The notes under the pieces are model-generated. The model was given only the letters and a program-made list of their open reading frames with translations, did not search any database and was not told the DNA's origin. From assembly GCF_001677885.1 (NCBI RefSeq), contig NZ_LOCQ01000031.1:1-44276 (forward strand): 44,276 bases of DNA, given 5' to 3'. Below, one piece after another: positions 33,367 through 44,276 of this stretch. The translations under genes were made by a program, and so were the position numbers. The stretch's first letter is position 1, and the number at the start of each line of letters is the position of its first letter. Source of the stretch: Janthinobacterium psychrotolerans. Lineage in GTDB: Bacteria; Pseudomonadota; Gammaproteobacteria; Burkholderiales; Burkholderiaceae_D.

Positions 33367-36300
33367 GCTGCTTGTGCCTCGGTAGCAAAATTTGCGGCGG
33401 ACTCCATGTCCACCGCCACGATGCGCGATACGCCCTGCTCCTGCATCGTCACACCGATCAATTGATGGGCCATTTCCATCGCAATCTTGTTATGCGAAAT
33501 GAAAAGGAATTGTGTCTGGTCCGACATGCGCTTGACCATGCGGCAAAAGCGTTCCGTGTTCGAATCGTCCAGCGGCGCATCGACTTCGTCGAGCAGGCAG
33601 AACGGCGCCGGGTTCAGGCGGAACATGGAAAACACCAGTGCGGTCGCGGTCAGCGCTTTTTCTCCACCTGACAACAGATGGATGGTGGCATTTTTCTTGC
33701 CAGGCGGTTGCGCCATCACTTGTACACCGGAATCGAGAATTTCGTCGCCCGTCATGGTCAGCCTGGCTTGCCCGCCGCCGAACAGGATCGGGAACAGTTC
33801 CGAAAAATGGTGGTTGACCTTGTCGAAGGTGTCTTGCAGCAGGTCGCGCGTTTCCTTGTCGATCTTGTGGATCGCGTCTTCCAGCGTATTGATCGCTTCG
33901 GTCAGGTCGGCGTTCTGGGCGTCGAGGAAATTCTTGCGCTCGGACGCCTGCGCCAGTTCGTCGAGCGCGGCCAGGTTGACGGCGCCCAGCGCCGTGATGG
34001 CATTGGTCAGGCGCGTCACTTCGCCCTGCAGATACGACGGGCGCATGTCCGGGTGCAGCTTTTCCGCCAGCGCCGCTTCGTCGGCGCCGGACTCCAGCAG
34101 TTGCTGGGCGAACTGTTCCTGGTTCAGGCGCGCGGCCTGTTCCTTGAGCTGCATTTCCATGATCTTGTCGCGCTGCGGCTGCAAGCTGCGCTCGGACTGC
34201 GTGCGCCCATCCTCAAGCAGGCGCAGCTGCTGCGCGACCTGATCGAGCTCATGGCGCGCATCGGCCAGCGCTTTTTCCTGGGTGGTGCGGCGTTCCAGCA
34301 GGTCCTGCAAGCCGTCGTTGGCCGCGCCGCTTTCCAGCTTGGCCAGCTCCAGCTGGCCAGCCTGCAGGCTGGCCGTCACTTGCTGGGCCTGGGTACTGGC
34401 GGTGGCGATATTGCGGCGCAGTTCCTCGATGCGGGTGCGCTGCGATTTTTCCGCGTATTCGGTGTCCTTGGCGGCGCGCTCGAGATCGCGCAAGGCGTCG
34501 CGCGCCTCGGCCAGGCGCTGCTCCTTGCGCAGGAAGTCGGTCTGGCCGTCTTCGTGCGCCTCCTGCAGGTTGCCCAGCTCCATGTCGAGCTGTTCGAATT
34601 TTTCTTCCGATTCCGCCTTGATCTGCTGCTGCTCGGCTTCCTGGGTGGCAATTTCTGCAAGGTCCGCGCCGATCTGCGTGCTGCGCTGGTTGAAGCGCGC
34701 CTCGACTTCGGACAATTTGACCACGTCCAGCTGCAAGGTATGCACCGAGGACGTCAGCTGCTGTATGCGCAGGCGCAACTCGGACAGATTGCGCGCAAGG
34801 CCAGCGACTGCCGCATCGGCGCGCACCGAACGGGCGCGCGCCTCTTCGGCCAGCAGCTGCTGGGCACGCACCTGCTTGCCGATATTGTCGATCTCCTGCT
34901 GGCGGCCCAGCATGCCTTCCTGTTCCGAGTCGGCCGCGTAAAAGCGCACGCTGCCGCTGGTGACCACGTGGCCTGCCCGCGTGACGAAATAGCCGCCCGG
35001 CGGCAGCTTGCTTCGTTCCGCCAAGGCCTCGGCCGCGTCTTCGACCGCATAGGCGTTATGCAGCCAGTCCTGCAGCAGGCCGCGCAGGCCGGGGTCATTG
35101 AGTTTCAACAGGTTGATGAAGGGTTTCAGGCCAGGCACATCAGGCTGCGGCAGCGGCGGCACGGTCGACGGCGCATACAGGGCCAGCTTGGCCGGCGGCG
35201 CGTCGGCAAAGAAGGCCTTGGCCCAGTCGATATTCGACAGCTGCAGCGCCGAGGTGCGCTCGCGCAGGATGGACTCCATCGCCGCTTCCCAGCCCGCTTC
35301 GATCTGCAGCTTTTGCCACAGGCGCGGCAAGGTGTCGAGTTCGTGTTTTTTCAGCCAGGGCTGGACCTTGCCCTGGGTCTGCACCCGTTCCTGCAACTGT
35401 TTCAAGGCCGACAGGCGCGCTTCGAGCTGGGCGTTGGCCGCCGTTTCGGCATTGACCTGGGCCTGCGCCTCGCTGCGCTCCTGCTCCAGCTTGGGCTGCT
35501 GTTCCAGCGCCTCTTCCAGGTAAAAGCCCTGCTCTTCCAGCGCCTGCTGCTTTTCTTCCAGCTGCAGTCTGAGGTTTTCCAGATGGCTGCTGTCAGGCAG
35601 GCTGAGGCTGTTTTTTTCCTGCTGCAGGCGCTCGCGGCGCGAGAGCAGGCTGTTGAGAATATTGGATGCATTACGCTGGTGCGCGGACTCCAGCTCCAGC
35701 TGCTGCTGCGCCTGCATGATCTTCGCGCGCGACTCCGTGCTCTTGTGCTGGGCGGCGCGCCAGGCGGCGTCGAGCTCGGGCAACTGCTCGCCCTTCTGCT
35801 CGGCCATCATCTGCGACTGTTCGACCTTGGCGGCCAGCTCTTCGAGCTGGAATTCGGCTTCCTCGAGCTGCTCCTGGTATTCGCTGCCCTGGCTGCTCCA
35901 CTGGTCGCGCTGGGCCGTCAGGGTGGCCAGTTGCGCCTGCAGGCGCGCGCGCGATTCGATCACGAACTTGATCTGCGCTTCGAGGCTGCCGATTTCCGCA
36001 TTGGTCTGGTACAGATGGCCCTGCGCCGTATGCAGGCGGTCGCCGACGGCAAAGTGCGCCTGGCGCATCTGTTCCAGGCTCAGTTCCACATTGCGCAGCT
36101 TGGCCGTCTGTTCTTCCAGGTCGGTCTGCGCCTGTTCCACTTCGCGGAAGTAACGCGTCTGCTCGCTCTGCGCTTCGTTCTTGCGCAGCAGCCAGAGCAG
36201 CTTCTGTTTTTCTTCCTGGTCGGCCTGCAAGGCGTGGAAACGGGTGGCCACGGCCGCCTGCGCTTCGAGCTTTTCCAGGTTGGCGTTCAGTTCGCGCAGA

Positions 36301-36890
36301 ATATCTTCGACGCGCAGCAAGTTTTCGCGCGTGTCCTGCAGCCGGTTTTCCGTCTCGCGCCGGCGTTCCTTGTATTTCGATACGCCGGCCGCCTCTTCGA
36401 GGAACACGCGCAGCTCTTCCGGGCGCGACTCGATAATGCGCGAAATCATGCCCTGGCCGATAATCGCGTAGGCCCGGGGACCGAGACCGGTGCCAAGGAA
36501 AATATCCTGGATATCGCGCCGGCGCACCGGCTGGCTGTTGATGTAATAGGTGGACGTGCCGTCGCGCGTGAGGGTGCGCTTGACGGCGATCTCGGCGTAC
36601 TGGCCCCACTGGCCAGAGGCCTTGCCGTCGTTATTGTCGAACACCAGTTCAACCGAGGCGCGCCCGGCCGGCTTGCGGTGGGTCGAGCCGTTGAAGATCA
36701 CGTCCTGCATCGACTCGCCGCGCAATTCCGATGCTTTCGATTCGCCCAGCACCCAGCGCACGGCATCGATGATGTTCGACTTGCCGCAGCCATTCGGTCC
36801 GACCACGCCCACGAGCTGGCCCGGCACCTGAAAATTGGTGGGGTCGACGAAAGACTTAAACCCCGACAACTTGATGGAAGAGAGACGCAC
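33363..36890 (-). CDS. smc: Chromosome partition protein SMC
   Basis: This 1175-residue ATPase organises and segregates the chromosome. Walker A (GPNGCGKSN) is at residues 31-39; two long coiled coils flank a hinge (about 515-665, including KHELDTLPRLWQKLQIEAGW region); the signature LLSGGEKALTATAL and Walker B CLLDEVDAPLDDSN are near the C-terminus. The size is normal for bacterial SMC. It is the first gene of a minus-strand run smc-zipA-ligA-galU-def, with short gaps or overlaps throughout. An extended -10 element lies 55-63 bases upstream. Confidence 0.97.
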
Positions 36891-36944
36891 GTGTTTTAAA
36901 GTTCCTGCCTATGCTGGCGGTTATCTGTCGTAAAAAAGTGGCCC

Positions 36945-36953
36945 ATCATACCA
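36945..36953 (-). promoter_or_regulatory. Extended -10 promoter element for smc
   Basis: On the minus strand TGGTATGAT (TG-n-TATGAT) lies 55-63 bases before the smc start, just after the terminator of the upstream gene. The -35 is weak, which extended -10 promoters tolerate. Confidence 0.5.
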
Positions 36954-36974
36954 TTTGCCTCGTCTTTTCTGGCC

Positions 36975-36997
36975 AAAAAACCGCAAGCCGCGCTCGC
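36975..36997 (-). terminator. Intrinsic terminator after the PAP2-like gene
   Basis: On the minus strand GCGAGC pairs with GCTTGC (one G-U pair) around a 3-base loop (36983-36997), followed shortly by six Ts (36975-36980). It isolates the PAP2-like gene from smc. Confidence 0.6.
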
Positions 36998-37000
36998 CGT

Positions 37001-37642
37001 TCAGGGCCGCCCCGCCAGTTGCCAGTCGGCACGCGAAAAAACCCGTTCGTGGCCCGACAGCCTGAGGGCGATTTTCTGCAGCCAGTCTTCGGTCGGCATC
37101 GGCTCGGCCTTGAAAGTAATGAGCACCATCAGCGCCAGGCTGGTCAGCGCCAGCGCATGGCTGACCGCAAAATTGACGGCGCCACGGGCCTGCCACATGA
37201 AACCGAAGGCCATCGCCAGCCCCAGCAAGCAGCCGCTGGCCGCTTCCGACCCGCTGTGTGCCTGCACCACCACGCGCGAGGTCGCCACCAGCAAGGCATA
37301 GGCCACGCCCAGCAGCACCCCAGCCTGGCGCCAGGACAGCGGTGCGCGTTGCAGCGCCACATACATCAGCACCGGAAAGACGGCGCCGGCGCGCATGGCG
37401 TGGCCGCTGAAACCGGTGAAGTCCAGCCTGGCGCTGCCGATACCCCAGCCGATAAAGGCCAGCTTGGATAGCACCACCAGCAGCATGCCGCCGCCGCCGT
37501 ACCACAAACTCCAGCTCAGTACCAGGCGCCACTGCTTCGACACCAGCAGCCAGACGGCGACGCCCACGCCGGCCGGCCCCAGCACCGACATGTCGGCCGT
37601 AAAGGAGATTGCGTTCCACCAATTCATCATCACTGCGCTCAT
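37001..37642 (-). CDS. PAP2-like membrane phosphatase family protein
   Basis: This protein of about 213 residues has six hydrophobic segments and the remains of the type-2 phosphatidic acid phosphatase motifs: FSGHAMRAG (SGH at 79-81) and SRVVVQAHSGSE (SR with His at 129 and Glu133 in place of the usual Asp). The first motif (KxxxxxxRP) is not obvious. Such enzymes dephosphorylate lipid phosphates or undecaprenyl diphosphate in the membrane. The substrate here is unknown, and the altered motifs leave activity uncertain. The start is uncertain between 37642 and 37627; neither has a strong ribosome site. Confidence 0.75.
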   Translation of the reverse strand: MSAVMMNWWNAISFTADMSVLGPAGVGVAVWLLVSKQWRLVLSWSLWYGGGGMLLVVLSKLAFIGWGIGSARLDFTGFSGHAMRAGAVFPVLMYVALQRAPLSWRQAGVLLGVAYALLVATSRVVVQAHSGSEAASGCLLGLAMAFGFMWQARGAVNFAVSHALALTSLALMVLITFKAEPMPTEDWLQKIALRLSGHERVFSRADWQLAGRP

Positions 37643-37939
37643 TGATATGCAGGCTGCACTATGCCATGACTGGCGCGCACAGGCCGGCGTTTTCAGGGCC
37701 ACGCCGCCAACTTTTACATCCGTTTACATTTGAGAAATATATTTCCAACAAGAAAGCAGGCCAAATCCTACACAGCGCCAAGTGGTGTTCCGATGGTCGC
37801 ACTCATCGTTGCCGCGCATCATGCATTACCGGCACACATCAGCCAAGGGGAGCCAGCCAGGAACAAAGGCTTGCGCCCCTTTACCGATGCGCTCCGGCGC
37901 ATGACTTTTTTCGTGACTCTTTAATTTCTCAAAGGAAAT
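37643..37939 (+). other. Structured leader region of the small Gly/Ser-rich gene
   Basis: No gene is seen here. The part before 37780 is A/T-rich (for example 37725-37760) and would hold a promoter, though none is clear. Two folds follow: AAGGGG with CCCCTT enclosing AGCC/GGCT (about 37844-37881), and ATGCGC-TCCG-GCGCAT (37887-37902) followed by six Ts (37906-37911), which looks like an intrinsic terminator placed before the gene. Confidence 0.5.
37887..37911 (+). terminator. Terminator-like hairpin upstream of the small gene
   Basis: A 6-bp stem with a TCCG tetraloop, three bases and then TTTTTT end 28 bases before the ATG of the small gene. It could end a short upstream transcript or act as an attenuator. 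Confidence 0.6.
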
Positions 37940-38143
37940 ATGATGAACTCGAATCAAAAAGGCGATCAAGGCAACAAGCAATCCGGTAGCGGCTCCGCCA
38001 GCGGCAACAAGCAGTCCGGCAGCGCCAGCCAGGGCAGCAAGCAGGGCGGCACCCATGAGCAGCACGTGGAAGCAGGCCGTCAAAGCCACAAAAACGACGG
38101 CAACAAGCAATCGGGTGGCGGCGGCAGCAAAAGCGGCAAATAA
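37940..38143 (+). CDS. Small Gly/Ser/Lys/Gln-rich hypothetical protein
   Basis: This 67-residue protein has a very biased composition: Gly, Ser, Lys, Gln and Asn dominate, with repeats of NKQSGS and NKQSG at residues 12, 23 and 55. There is no hydrophobic segment or Cys. HEQHVEAGRQSHKNDG in the middle is the least repetitive part and recalls the KGG-type repeats of stress-induced small proteins, but the match is weak. The strong ribosome site AAAGGAAAT before tandem ATGs (37940 and 37943) and a downstream terminator support a real gene. Likely intrinsically disordered and hydrophilic; function unknown. Confidence 0.75.
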   Translation: MMNSNQKGDQGNKQSGSGSASGNKQSGSASQGSKQGGTHEQHVEAGRQSHKNDGNKQSGGGGSKSGK

Positions 38144-38189
38144 TGGCTTTTCCTGAACCGCTCTGACGGCGGGAAAAGTTGCGACAACG

Positions 38190-38222
38190 GGCCTGACCGG
38201 CGTGCCGGACCAGGCCTTTTTT
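38190..38222 (+). terminator. Intrinsic terminator after the small gene
   Basis: GGCCTG (38190-38195) pairs with CAGGCC (38211-38216), with inner CGGC/GCCG pairing, followed by six Ts (38217-38222). The minus-strand gene at 38229 ends just beyond it. Confidence 0.8.
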
Positions 38223-38228
38223 GCGTCT

Positions 38229-38789
38229 TCAGATATTGGTCAGGCGCTTGCCCTTGGGAATTTCGAAATCGCGGATCGCCTCGACCATGCCCACCGTCAG
38301 TGCCTGCTCCGCCGTCAGGTGCAGGTCGGAATACGCATGCACCATCCACTGCTCTTCGCTCAAGGCCACATGGCCGCGCAAGATGCGCTCGGTGCGCTGG
38401 TCGTCGGCGCGCAAGCCTTCGACGATGATGCTGAGCGCGTCGGGCCGCGCGCCGGGCGAGGCCGTGGCATGCGACTTGTGCACCATGAAGCGCGCCGTAT
38501 CGCTGGCATAGCGCTGCTGGCCCGACAGGAACAGGGTCACGGCGATCGAGGCCACCGCCCCGGTGTTGTACGTGACCAGCTTGATCGGCAGCTTGCTCAG
38601 AAAGTTGTATAGGCAGATGCCGTCGCTGACATAGCCGCCGTTGGACTGGATCAGGATGTGGGCGGTGGTCAGCTTGTCTTCGGTCATGTCGGCCACGGCG
38701 TTGAAGACGCGGCGCACCATGTCGCTGTTGACGTCGCCCGACAGGGTGAACCAGCCGTGCTGCTCGATGCTGTTATGGGTTTCGCTCAT
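38229..38789 (-). CDS. ClpP-like serine protease (peptidase S14 family), orphan
   Basis: This 186-residue protein has the ClpP fold pattern: HILIQSNGGYVSDGICLYNFL, partly IQSNGGYVSDG, in place of the ClpP SPGG loop, and a likely catalytic triad of Ser81 (GAVASIAV), His104 (FMVHKSH) and Asp155 (YSDLHLTAEQA). No clpX or clpA is adjacent and the sequence is far from housekeeping ClpP, so it is probably a second, divergent ClpP-like peptidase of unknown substrate. The ATG at 38789 is used because the family alignment begins there; the longer frame has no support. The gene is divergent from the gcv promoter. Confidence 0.85.
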   Translation of the reverse strand: MSETHNSIEQHGWFTLSGDVNSDMVRRVFNAVADMTEDKLTTAHILIQSNGGYVSDGICLYNFLSKLPIKLVTYNTGAVASIAVTLFLSGQQRYASDTARFMVHKSHATASPGARPDALSIIVEGLRADDQRTERILRGHVALSEEQWMVHAYSDLHLTAEQALTVGMVEAIRDFEIPKGKRLTNI

Positions 38790-38947
38790 GGCAATCACTC
38801 TTCGGCAAGGACGGTGATGAGGGTATTGAGCATAGCAAATTTCAGCTCCCGCCGTCGTCTTGCTGATCCCGGACGCAACACACTTACATTCAGGAAACAT
38901 CAGGCCGCAAGCCCCATTCTGGTGCATGCGGGCAGGCGGTTTACAGA

Positions 38948-38976
38948 TTGACAGAAAACCCCTGCTGGCATATATT
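38948..38976 (+). promoter_or_regulatory. Promoter of the gcvTHP operon
   Basis: TTGACA (38948-38953), a 17-base spacer and TATATT (38971-38976) form a near-consensus sigma-70 promoter. Transcription would begin about 38983, directly at the riboswitch. Confidence 0.88.
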
Positions 38977-38984
38977 CCCACCAC

Positions 38985-39192
38985 TTGATCGGGAGAGGGC
39001 AAACTCGCGTTGCCGCCGAAGGGGCACTACCCAAAAACTCTCAGGCAAAAGGACCGATCAGGCGAGGCGCAACGATGGCAACGGCCATGCTGCGGCTCAA
39101 CTCTGGAGAGCGACCGCGGCACTGCCGGCGGTCCACCGAAGGGGCGCACGGAGCGATTGTCTCCGTAATCTCTCAGGTACCAAGGACAGGGG
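38985..39192 (+). ncRNA. Tandem glycine riboswitch upstream of gcvT
   Basis: Two aptamers lie in series. The first is closed by GATCGG (38987-38992) with CCGATC (39054-39059) and contains GCCGAAGGGGCACTACC-like core sequence and ACTCTCAGGCAAAAGGAC. The second (about 39096-39192) contains CCACCGAAGGGGCGCACGG, AATCTCTCAGGTACCAAGGA and ends at AGGACAGGG. These conserved blocks are diagnostic of glycine riboswitches. Glycine binding normally switches on glycine-cleavage genes. The expression platform must lie in 39193-39301, before the gcvT ribosome site. Confidence 0.95.
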
Positions 39193-39239
39193 GGTGATGT
39201 TCACGCTGGAAAGCCGTGTCGGCCAGTCCATTGCGTGTG

Positions 39240-39268
39240 CTGTTAACGGTACTGTTAATGTACTGTTA
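39240..39268 (+). repeat. Three direct repeats of CTGTTA between riboswitch and gcvT
   Basis: CTGTTA occurs at 39240, 39252 and 39263, spaced 12 and 11 bases. This is close to one DNA helical turn. It lies in the expression-platform region, about 35-60 bases before the gcvT start. A protein site or a structural role are both possible. Confidence 0.5.
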
Positions 39269-39301
39269 TCCCTCCCCTTTCACCTTCGTTCCGAGGAATC
39301 A

Positions 39302-40423
39302 ATGACGCTCAACGCAACCCCACTCAATAGCGCCCACCGTGCCAGCGGCGCCCGCATGGTCGATTTCGGCGGCTGGGACATGCCTGTCAACTATGGTTCG
39401 CAAATCGAAGAACATCACGCCGTGCGCAGCGACGCCGGCATGTTCGACGTGTCGCACATGTGCGTGGTCGACATCGAAGGCCCGAACGTGCGCGCCTTTT
39501 TGCGCGGCCTGCTGGCCAACAATGTCGACAAGCTGCAAGTGTCGGGCAAGGCGCTGTATTCGTGCATGCTGAACGCCGAAGGCACTGTCATCGACGACCT
39601 GATCGTCTACTTCTTCAACGAAAACTGGTTCCGCCTGGTGGTCAACGCCGGCACGGCCGAAAAAGACGTGGCCTGGATGCGGCAGCAAAACAGCGCCACC
39701 AACAGCGGCCTGACGATCACCGAGCGCCGCAGCGCCAACCATCCGATGGCGCTGGTCGCGGTGCAGGGCCCGAACGCGCGCGCCAGGGTATGGCAGGTGC
39801 TGCCGGAAACGCAGGCCGCCTCCGAAGCGATCAAGCCCTTCAACGCCGTCATCGTCAAGGACACGCCATTTGGCGAAGTGATGCTGGCGCGTACCGGCTA
39901 CACGGGCGAAGACGGTTTTGAAATCGGCGTGGCCGCAACCGAGGCCGAAGCGCTGTGGAACGCGCTGGCGGCCGCCGGCGTGAAGCCGGCCGGCCTCGGT
40001 GCACGCGACACGCTGCGCCTGGAAGCGGGCATGAATCTGTACGGCCAGGACATGGACGAAAGCGTCAACCCGCTCGACGCCGGCCTGGCCTGGACCATCG
40101 ACCTGGTCAGCGAACGCGACTTCATCGGCAAGGCAGCCTTGCTGGCGAAAGGCCAGAACGCGCAATTCGTCGGCCTGATCCTGCGTGAAAAAGGCGGCGT
40201 GCTGCGCGCCCATCAAAAGGTCATCGTCGCCGGCAGCGACCAGGCTGGTGAAATCACCAGCGGCACCTTCAGTCCGTCGATGCAGGAAGCGATCGCACTG
40301 GCGCGCGTGCCCAACGGCGTGAACGTGGGCGACACCGTGCAGGTGGAAATTCGCGGCAAACAACTGGCGGCGTCGGTCGTCAAGCTGCCTTTCGTGCGCA
40401 ACGGTAAAATCCTGGTTGCGTAA
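39302..40423 (+). CDS. gcvT: Aminomethyltransferase (glycine cleavage T protein)
   Basis: This 373-residue protein (E. coli 364) transfers the aminomethyl carbon from lipoyl-GcvH to tetrahydrofolate, releasing ammonia. Typical stretches are [40 protein letters not shown] and [16 protein letters not shown] (folate site region). The ATG at 39302 follows GAGGAATCA. The frame is open upstream through the riboswitch, but the family N-terminus starts here. First gene of the gcvTHP operon. Confidence 0.97.
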   Translation: MTLNATPLNSAHRASGARMVDFGGWDMPVNYGSQIEEHHAVRSDAGMFDVSHMCVVDIEGPNVRAFLRGLLANNVDKLQVSGKALYSCMLNAEGTVIDDLIVYFFNENWFRLVVNAGTAEKDVAWMRQQNSATNSGLTITERRSANHPMALVAVQGPNARARVWQVLPETQAASEAIKPFNAVIVKDTPFGEVMLARTGYTGEDGFEIGVAATEAEALWNALAAAGVKPAGLGARDTLRLEAGMNLYGQDMDESVNPLDAGLAWTIDLVSERDFIGKAALLAKGQNAQFVGLILREKGGVLRAHQKVIVAGSDQAGEITSGTFSPSMQEAIALARVPNGVNVGDTVQVEIRGKQLAASVVKLPFVRNGKILVA

Positions 40424-40493
40424 CGTATAGAGCATGCGCAAGACAAAACAAACTCAATCACCAAAAACCGAACATTTACATCTGGAGCCACAC

Positions 40494-40874
40494 ATGAACA
40501 TTCCTGCAGACCTGAAGTACACCGCCTCCCACGAATGGGTACGCCTGGAAGCGGACGGCACGGTCACCGTCGGCATTACCGAGTACGCACAGGATGCACT
40601 GGGCGACATCGTGTTCGTCGAACTGCCTGACGTCGGCGCCACCTTTACCGCCGGCGACGACGCCGCCGTGGTCGAATCGGTCAAGGCCGCCAGCGACATC
40701 TACGCTCCGGTTTCGGGCGAAGTTACCGCCGTCAACGACGACGTCGTCAACGCGCCGGAATCGATCAACGCCGACGCCTACGCCAACTGGCTGTTCAAGA
40801 TCAAGCCGGTGGACGTATCGTCGCTGGACGGCCTGCTCGACGCCGCCGCTTACGGCGCCGCCACCGGCGAGTAA
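40494..40874 (+). CDS. gcvH: Glycine cleavage system H protein (lipoyl carrier)
   Basis: This 126-residue protein shuttles the aminomethyl group on a lipoyl arm between GcvP, GcvT and the L protein. The lipoylated Lys64 sits in [30 protein letters not shown] at the N-terminus and WLFKIKP near the C-terminus are typical. The ATG at 40494 has GGAG eight bases before it. It follows gcvT by 70 bases; a hairpin separates it from gcvP. Confidence 0.97.
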   Translation: MNIPADLKYTASHEWVRLEADGTVTVGITEYAQDALGDIVFVELPDVGATFTAGDDAAVVESVKAASDIYAPVSGEVTAVNDDVVNAPESINADAYANWLFKIKPVDVSSLDGLLDAAAYGAATGE

Positions 40875-40887
40875 TCACGCTTGATCC

Positions 40888-40920
40888 ACGGGCCGCGCTT
40901 GCGGCCCGTTTGCATTTTTC
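40888..40920 (+). terminator. Terminator-like hairpin between gcvH and gcvP
   Basis: ACGGGCCGC (40888-40896) pairs with GCGGCCCGT (40901-40909) around a 4-base loop, then TTGCATTTTT. It may reduce gcvP transcription relative to gcvT-gcvH or be weak because of the interrupted T-run. Confidence 0.7.
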
Positions 40921-40977
40921 ATGCGCAGCGCCCGCGCGCCGCACCCCGGTTTTTTCAGTCTTTTTGGCCTCTATACC

Positions 40978-43878
<2,901 letters not shown>

Positions 43879-43887
43879 ACGCGTAGC

Positions 43888-43905
43888 GCCCGTCCCGACG
43901 GGCGT
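43888..43905 (+). other. Hairpin just after gcvP
   Basis: CGCCCGT (43888-43894) pairs with ACGGGCG (43899-43905) around a 4-base loop. It lacks a T-run and precedes the real terminator by 16 bases. Confidence 0.55.
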
Positions 43906-43921
43906 CTCGGTCCACACGAAG

Positions 43922-43947
43922 GCAGGCCACGCGGCCTGCTTTTTTTT
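43922..43947 (+). terminator. Intrinsic terminator of gcvTHP, abutting the right IS
   Basis: GCAGGCC (43922-43928), loop ACGC and GGCCTGC (43933-43939) are followed by eight Ts (43940-43947). The insertion sequence starts two bases later, so the T-tract forms part of its probable target site (43941-43948). Confidence 0.9.
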
Positions 43948-43948
43948 A

Positions 43949-43976
43949 GGCTATGTCACCATCAAATGTGGGAACG
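43949..43976 (+). repeat. Terminal inverted repeat of the right IS (transposase-end side)
   Basis: It starts GGCTATGTCA and ends GTGGGAACG; 22 of 28 positions match the opposite end seen at 222-249, as expected for the imperfect left and right ends of related elements. Confidence 0.8.
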
Positions 43977-44276
43977 TCCCCAAAGTGGCCCTGAGCAAGC
44001 TTTCGGGGGACAATATTCTCCTGGCGTCGAGTATCCAGCGCCAGCCCAGGTAGTTGGGCAGGTAGCGCGTGGCCACGCCATGAAACGCACGCAGCCAGTC
44101 ACGCAGCCGGCTGTGATAGGCGTTGACGTTCTGCACATGCACGGTGCCGCGTACGCGGATGCCGGCCCGCAGGTTGACCGCCGCATGCTCGATGCCGATC
44201 TCCCTGGCAAAAGCGGGATAGGCAGGATGGCCATCGCTGACCAATAAAATGTCACGGTCGATCACCGGCGGCAGGC
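43951..44276 (-). CDS. IS1595-family transposase, C-terminal fragment (runs off the window)
   Basis: The frame is open to the window edge and ends with TAG at 43951-43953. It shows the ISXO2-like transposase signature: LLVSDGHPAYPAFAREIG (probably the second catalytic Asp), then HVQNVNAYHSRLRDWLRAFH, partly NVNAYHSRLRDW, and FHGVATRYLPNYLGWRW. This is typical of IS1595-family DDE-type transposases of the ISPna2/ISSod11 kind. It appears intact within the window. An internal GTG at 44265 is not a true start. Confidence 0.9.
   Translation of the reverse strand, partial: LPPVIDRDILLVSDGHPAYPAFAREIGIEHAAVNLRAGIRVRGTVHVQNVNAYHSRLRDWLRAFHGVATRYLPNYLGWRWILDARRILSPESLLRATLGTFPHLMVT

Larger units (their letters stand above)
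43949..44276 (-). mobile_element. IS1595-family insertion sequence, 3' end only
   Basis: The element begins with its terminal repeat at 43949 and continues past the window edge. It carries the C-terminal 108 codons of a transposase on the minus strand, whose stop codon lies inside the terminal repeat. It has the same orientation as the left element, so the two are direct copies or close relatives of each other. The parts visible here do not overlap, so identity cannot be tested. Confidence 0.85.

Noticed and set aside
33678..36899. 1073-codon open frame opposite smc
   Set aside because: The composition (Leu/Arg/Gln/Phe/Val-rich, no domain pattern) is that of a mirror of the coiled-coil gene, not a real protein.
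38948..39301. N-terminal extension of gcvT reading through the promoter and riboswitch
   Set aside because: The frame is open by chance; GcvT homology and the ribosome site begin at 39302, and the upstream sequence is a tandem glycine riboswitch.

Overview
The window is a chromosomal housekeeping segment from a high-GC Gram-negative betaproteobacterium. Gene order and protein style point to Burkholderiales, most likely Oxalobacteraceae (Janthinobacterium/Duganella/Massilia group). That placement is inference from synteny: rpsB-tsf-pyrH-frr-uppS-cdsA-dxr-rseP-bamA-skp-lpxD-fabZ-lpxA-lpxB-rnhB, smc-zipA-ligA, divergent ppsA/ppsR, and a tandem glycine riboswitch before gcvTHP. No tRNA, rRNA, CRISPR array, prophage or defence island was seen.

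Layout from left to right. Positions 1-249 are the 5' end of an IS1595-type insertion sequence (transposase N-terminus, minus strand). An A/T-rich stretch with an H-NS-like gene follows, then an SPFH/NfeD membrane pair, dps, ppsA and the divergent ppsR. From about 7.1 to 22.9 kb nearly everything runs on the minus strand as one long envelope and translation cluster. It is transcribed from a good promoter before rpsB and broken by several terminators and two copies of a palindromic intergenic element. It links translation (S2, EF-Ts, RRF), UMP kinase, undecaprenyl diphosphate, CDP-diacylglycerol and isoprenoid synthesis, site-2 protease, outer-membrane assembly (BamA, Skp) and lipid A synthesis (LpxD, FabZ, LpxA, LpxB).

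Divergently, map-glnD, an RluF-like pseudouridine synthase and a PilZ (YcgR-like) gene run on the plus strand. The PilZ gene has a perfect 25-bp palindrome in its upstream region. On the minus strand, smc-zipA-ligA-galU-def form a compact run; LigA carries an extra segment of about 85 residues that looks like a repeat of its helix-hairpin-helix region. A PAP2-like membrane protein, a tiny Gly/Ser/Lys/Gln-rich protein with a structured leader, and an orphan ClpP-like protease follow. The right part is the glycine-cleavage operon (promoter, tandem riboswitch, gcvT, gcvH, gcvP), ending in a terminator whose T-tract abuts a second IS1595-type element that runs out of the window.

The two IS fragments have the same orientation and matching imperfect terminal repeats (22 of 28 positions). 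Because the sequence stops inside an IS at both ends, this may be a whole contig bounded by a repeat. No clearly new multi-gene system was found. The least explained items are the paired intergenic palindromic elements, the palindromic operator before the PilZ gene, the leader of the small protein, the LigA insertion and the hairpin downstream of the H-NS gene.
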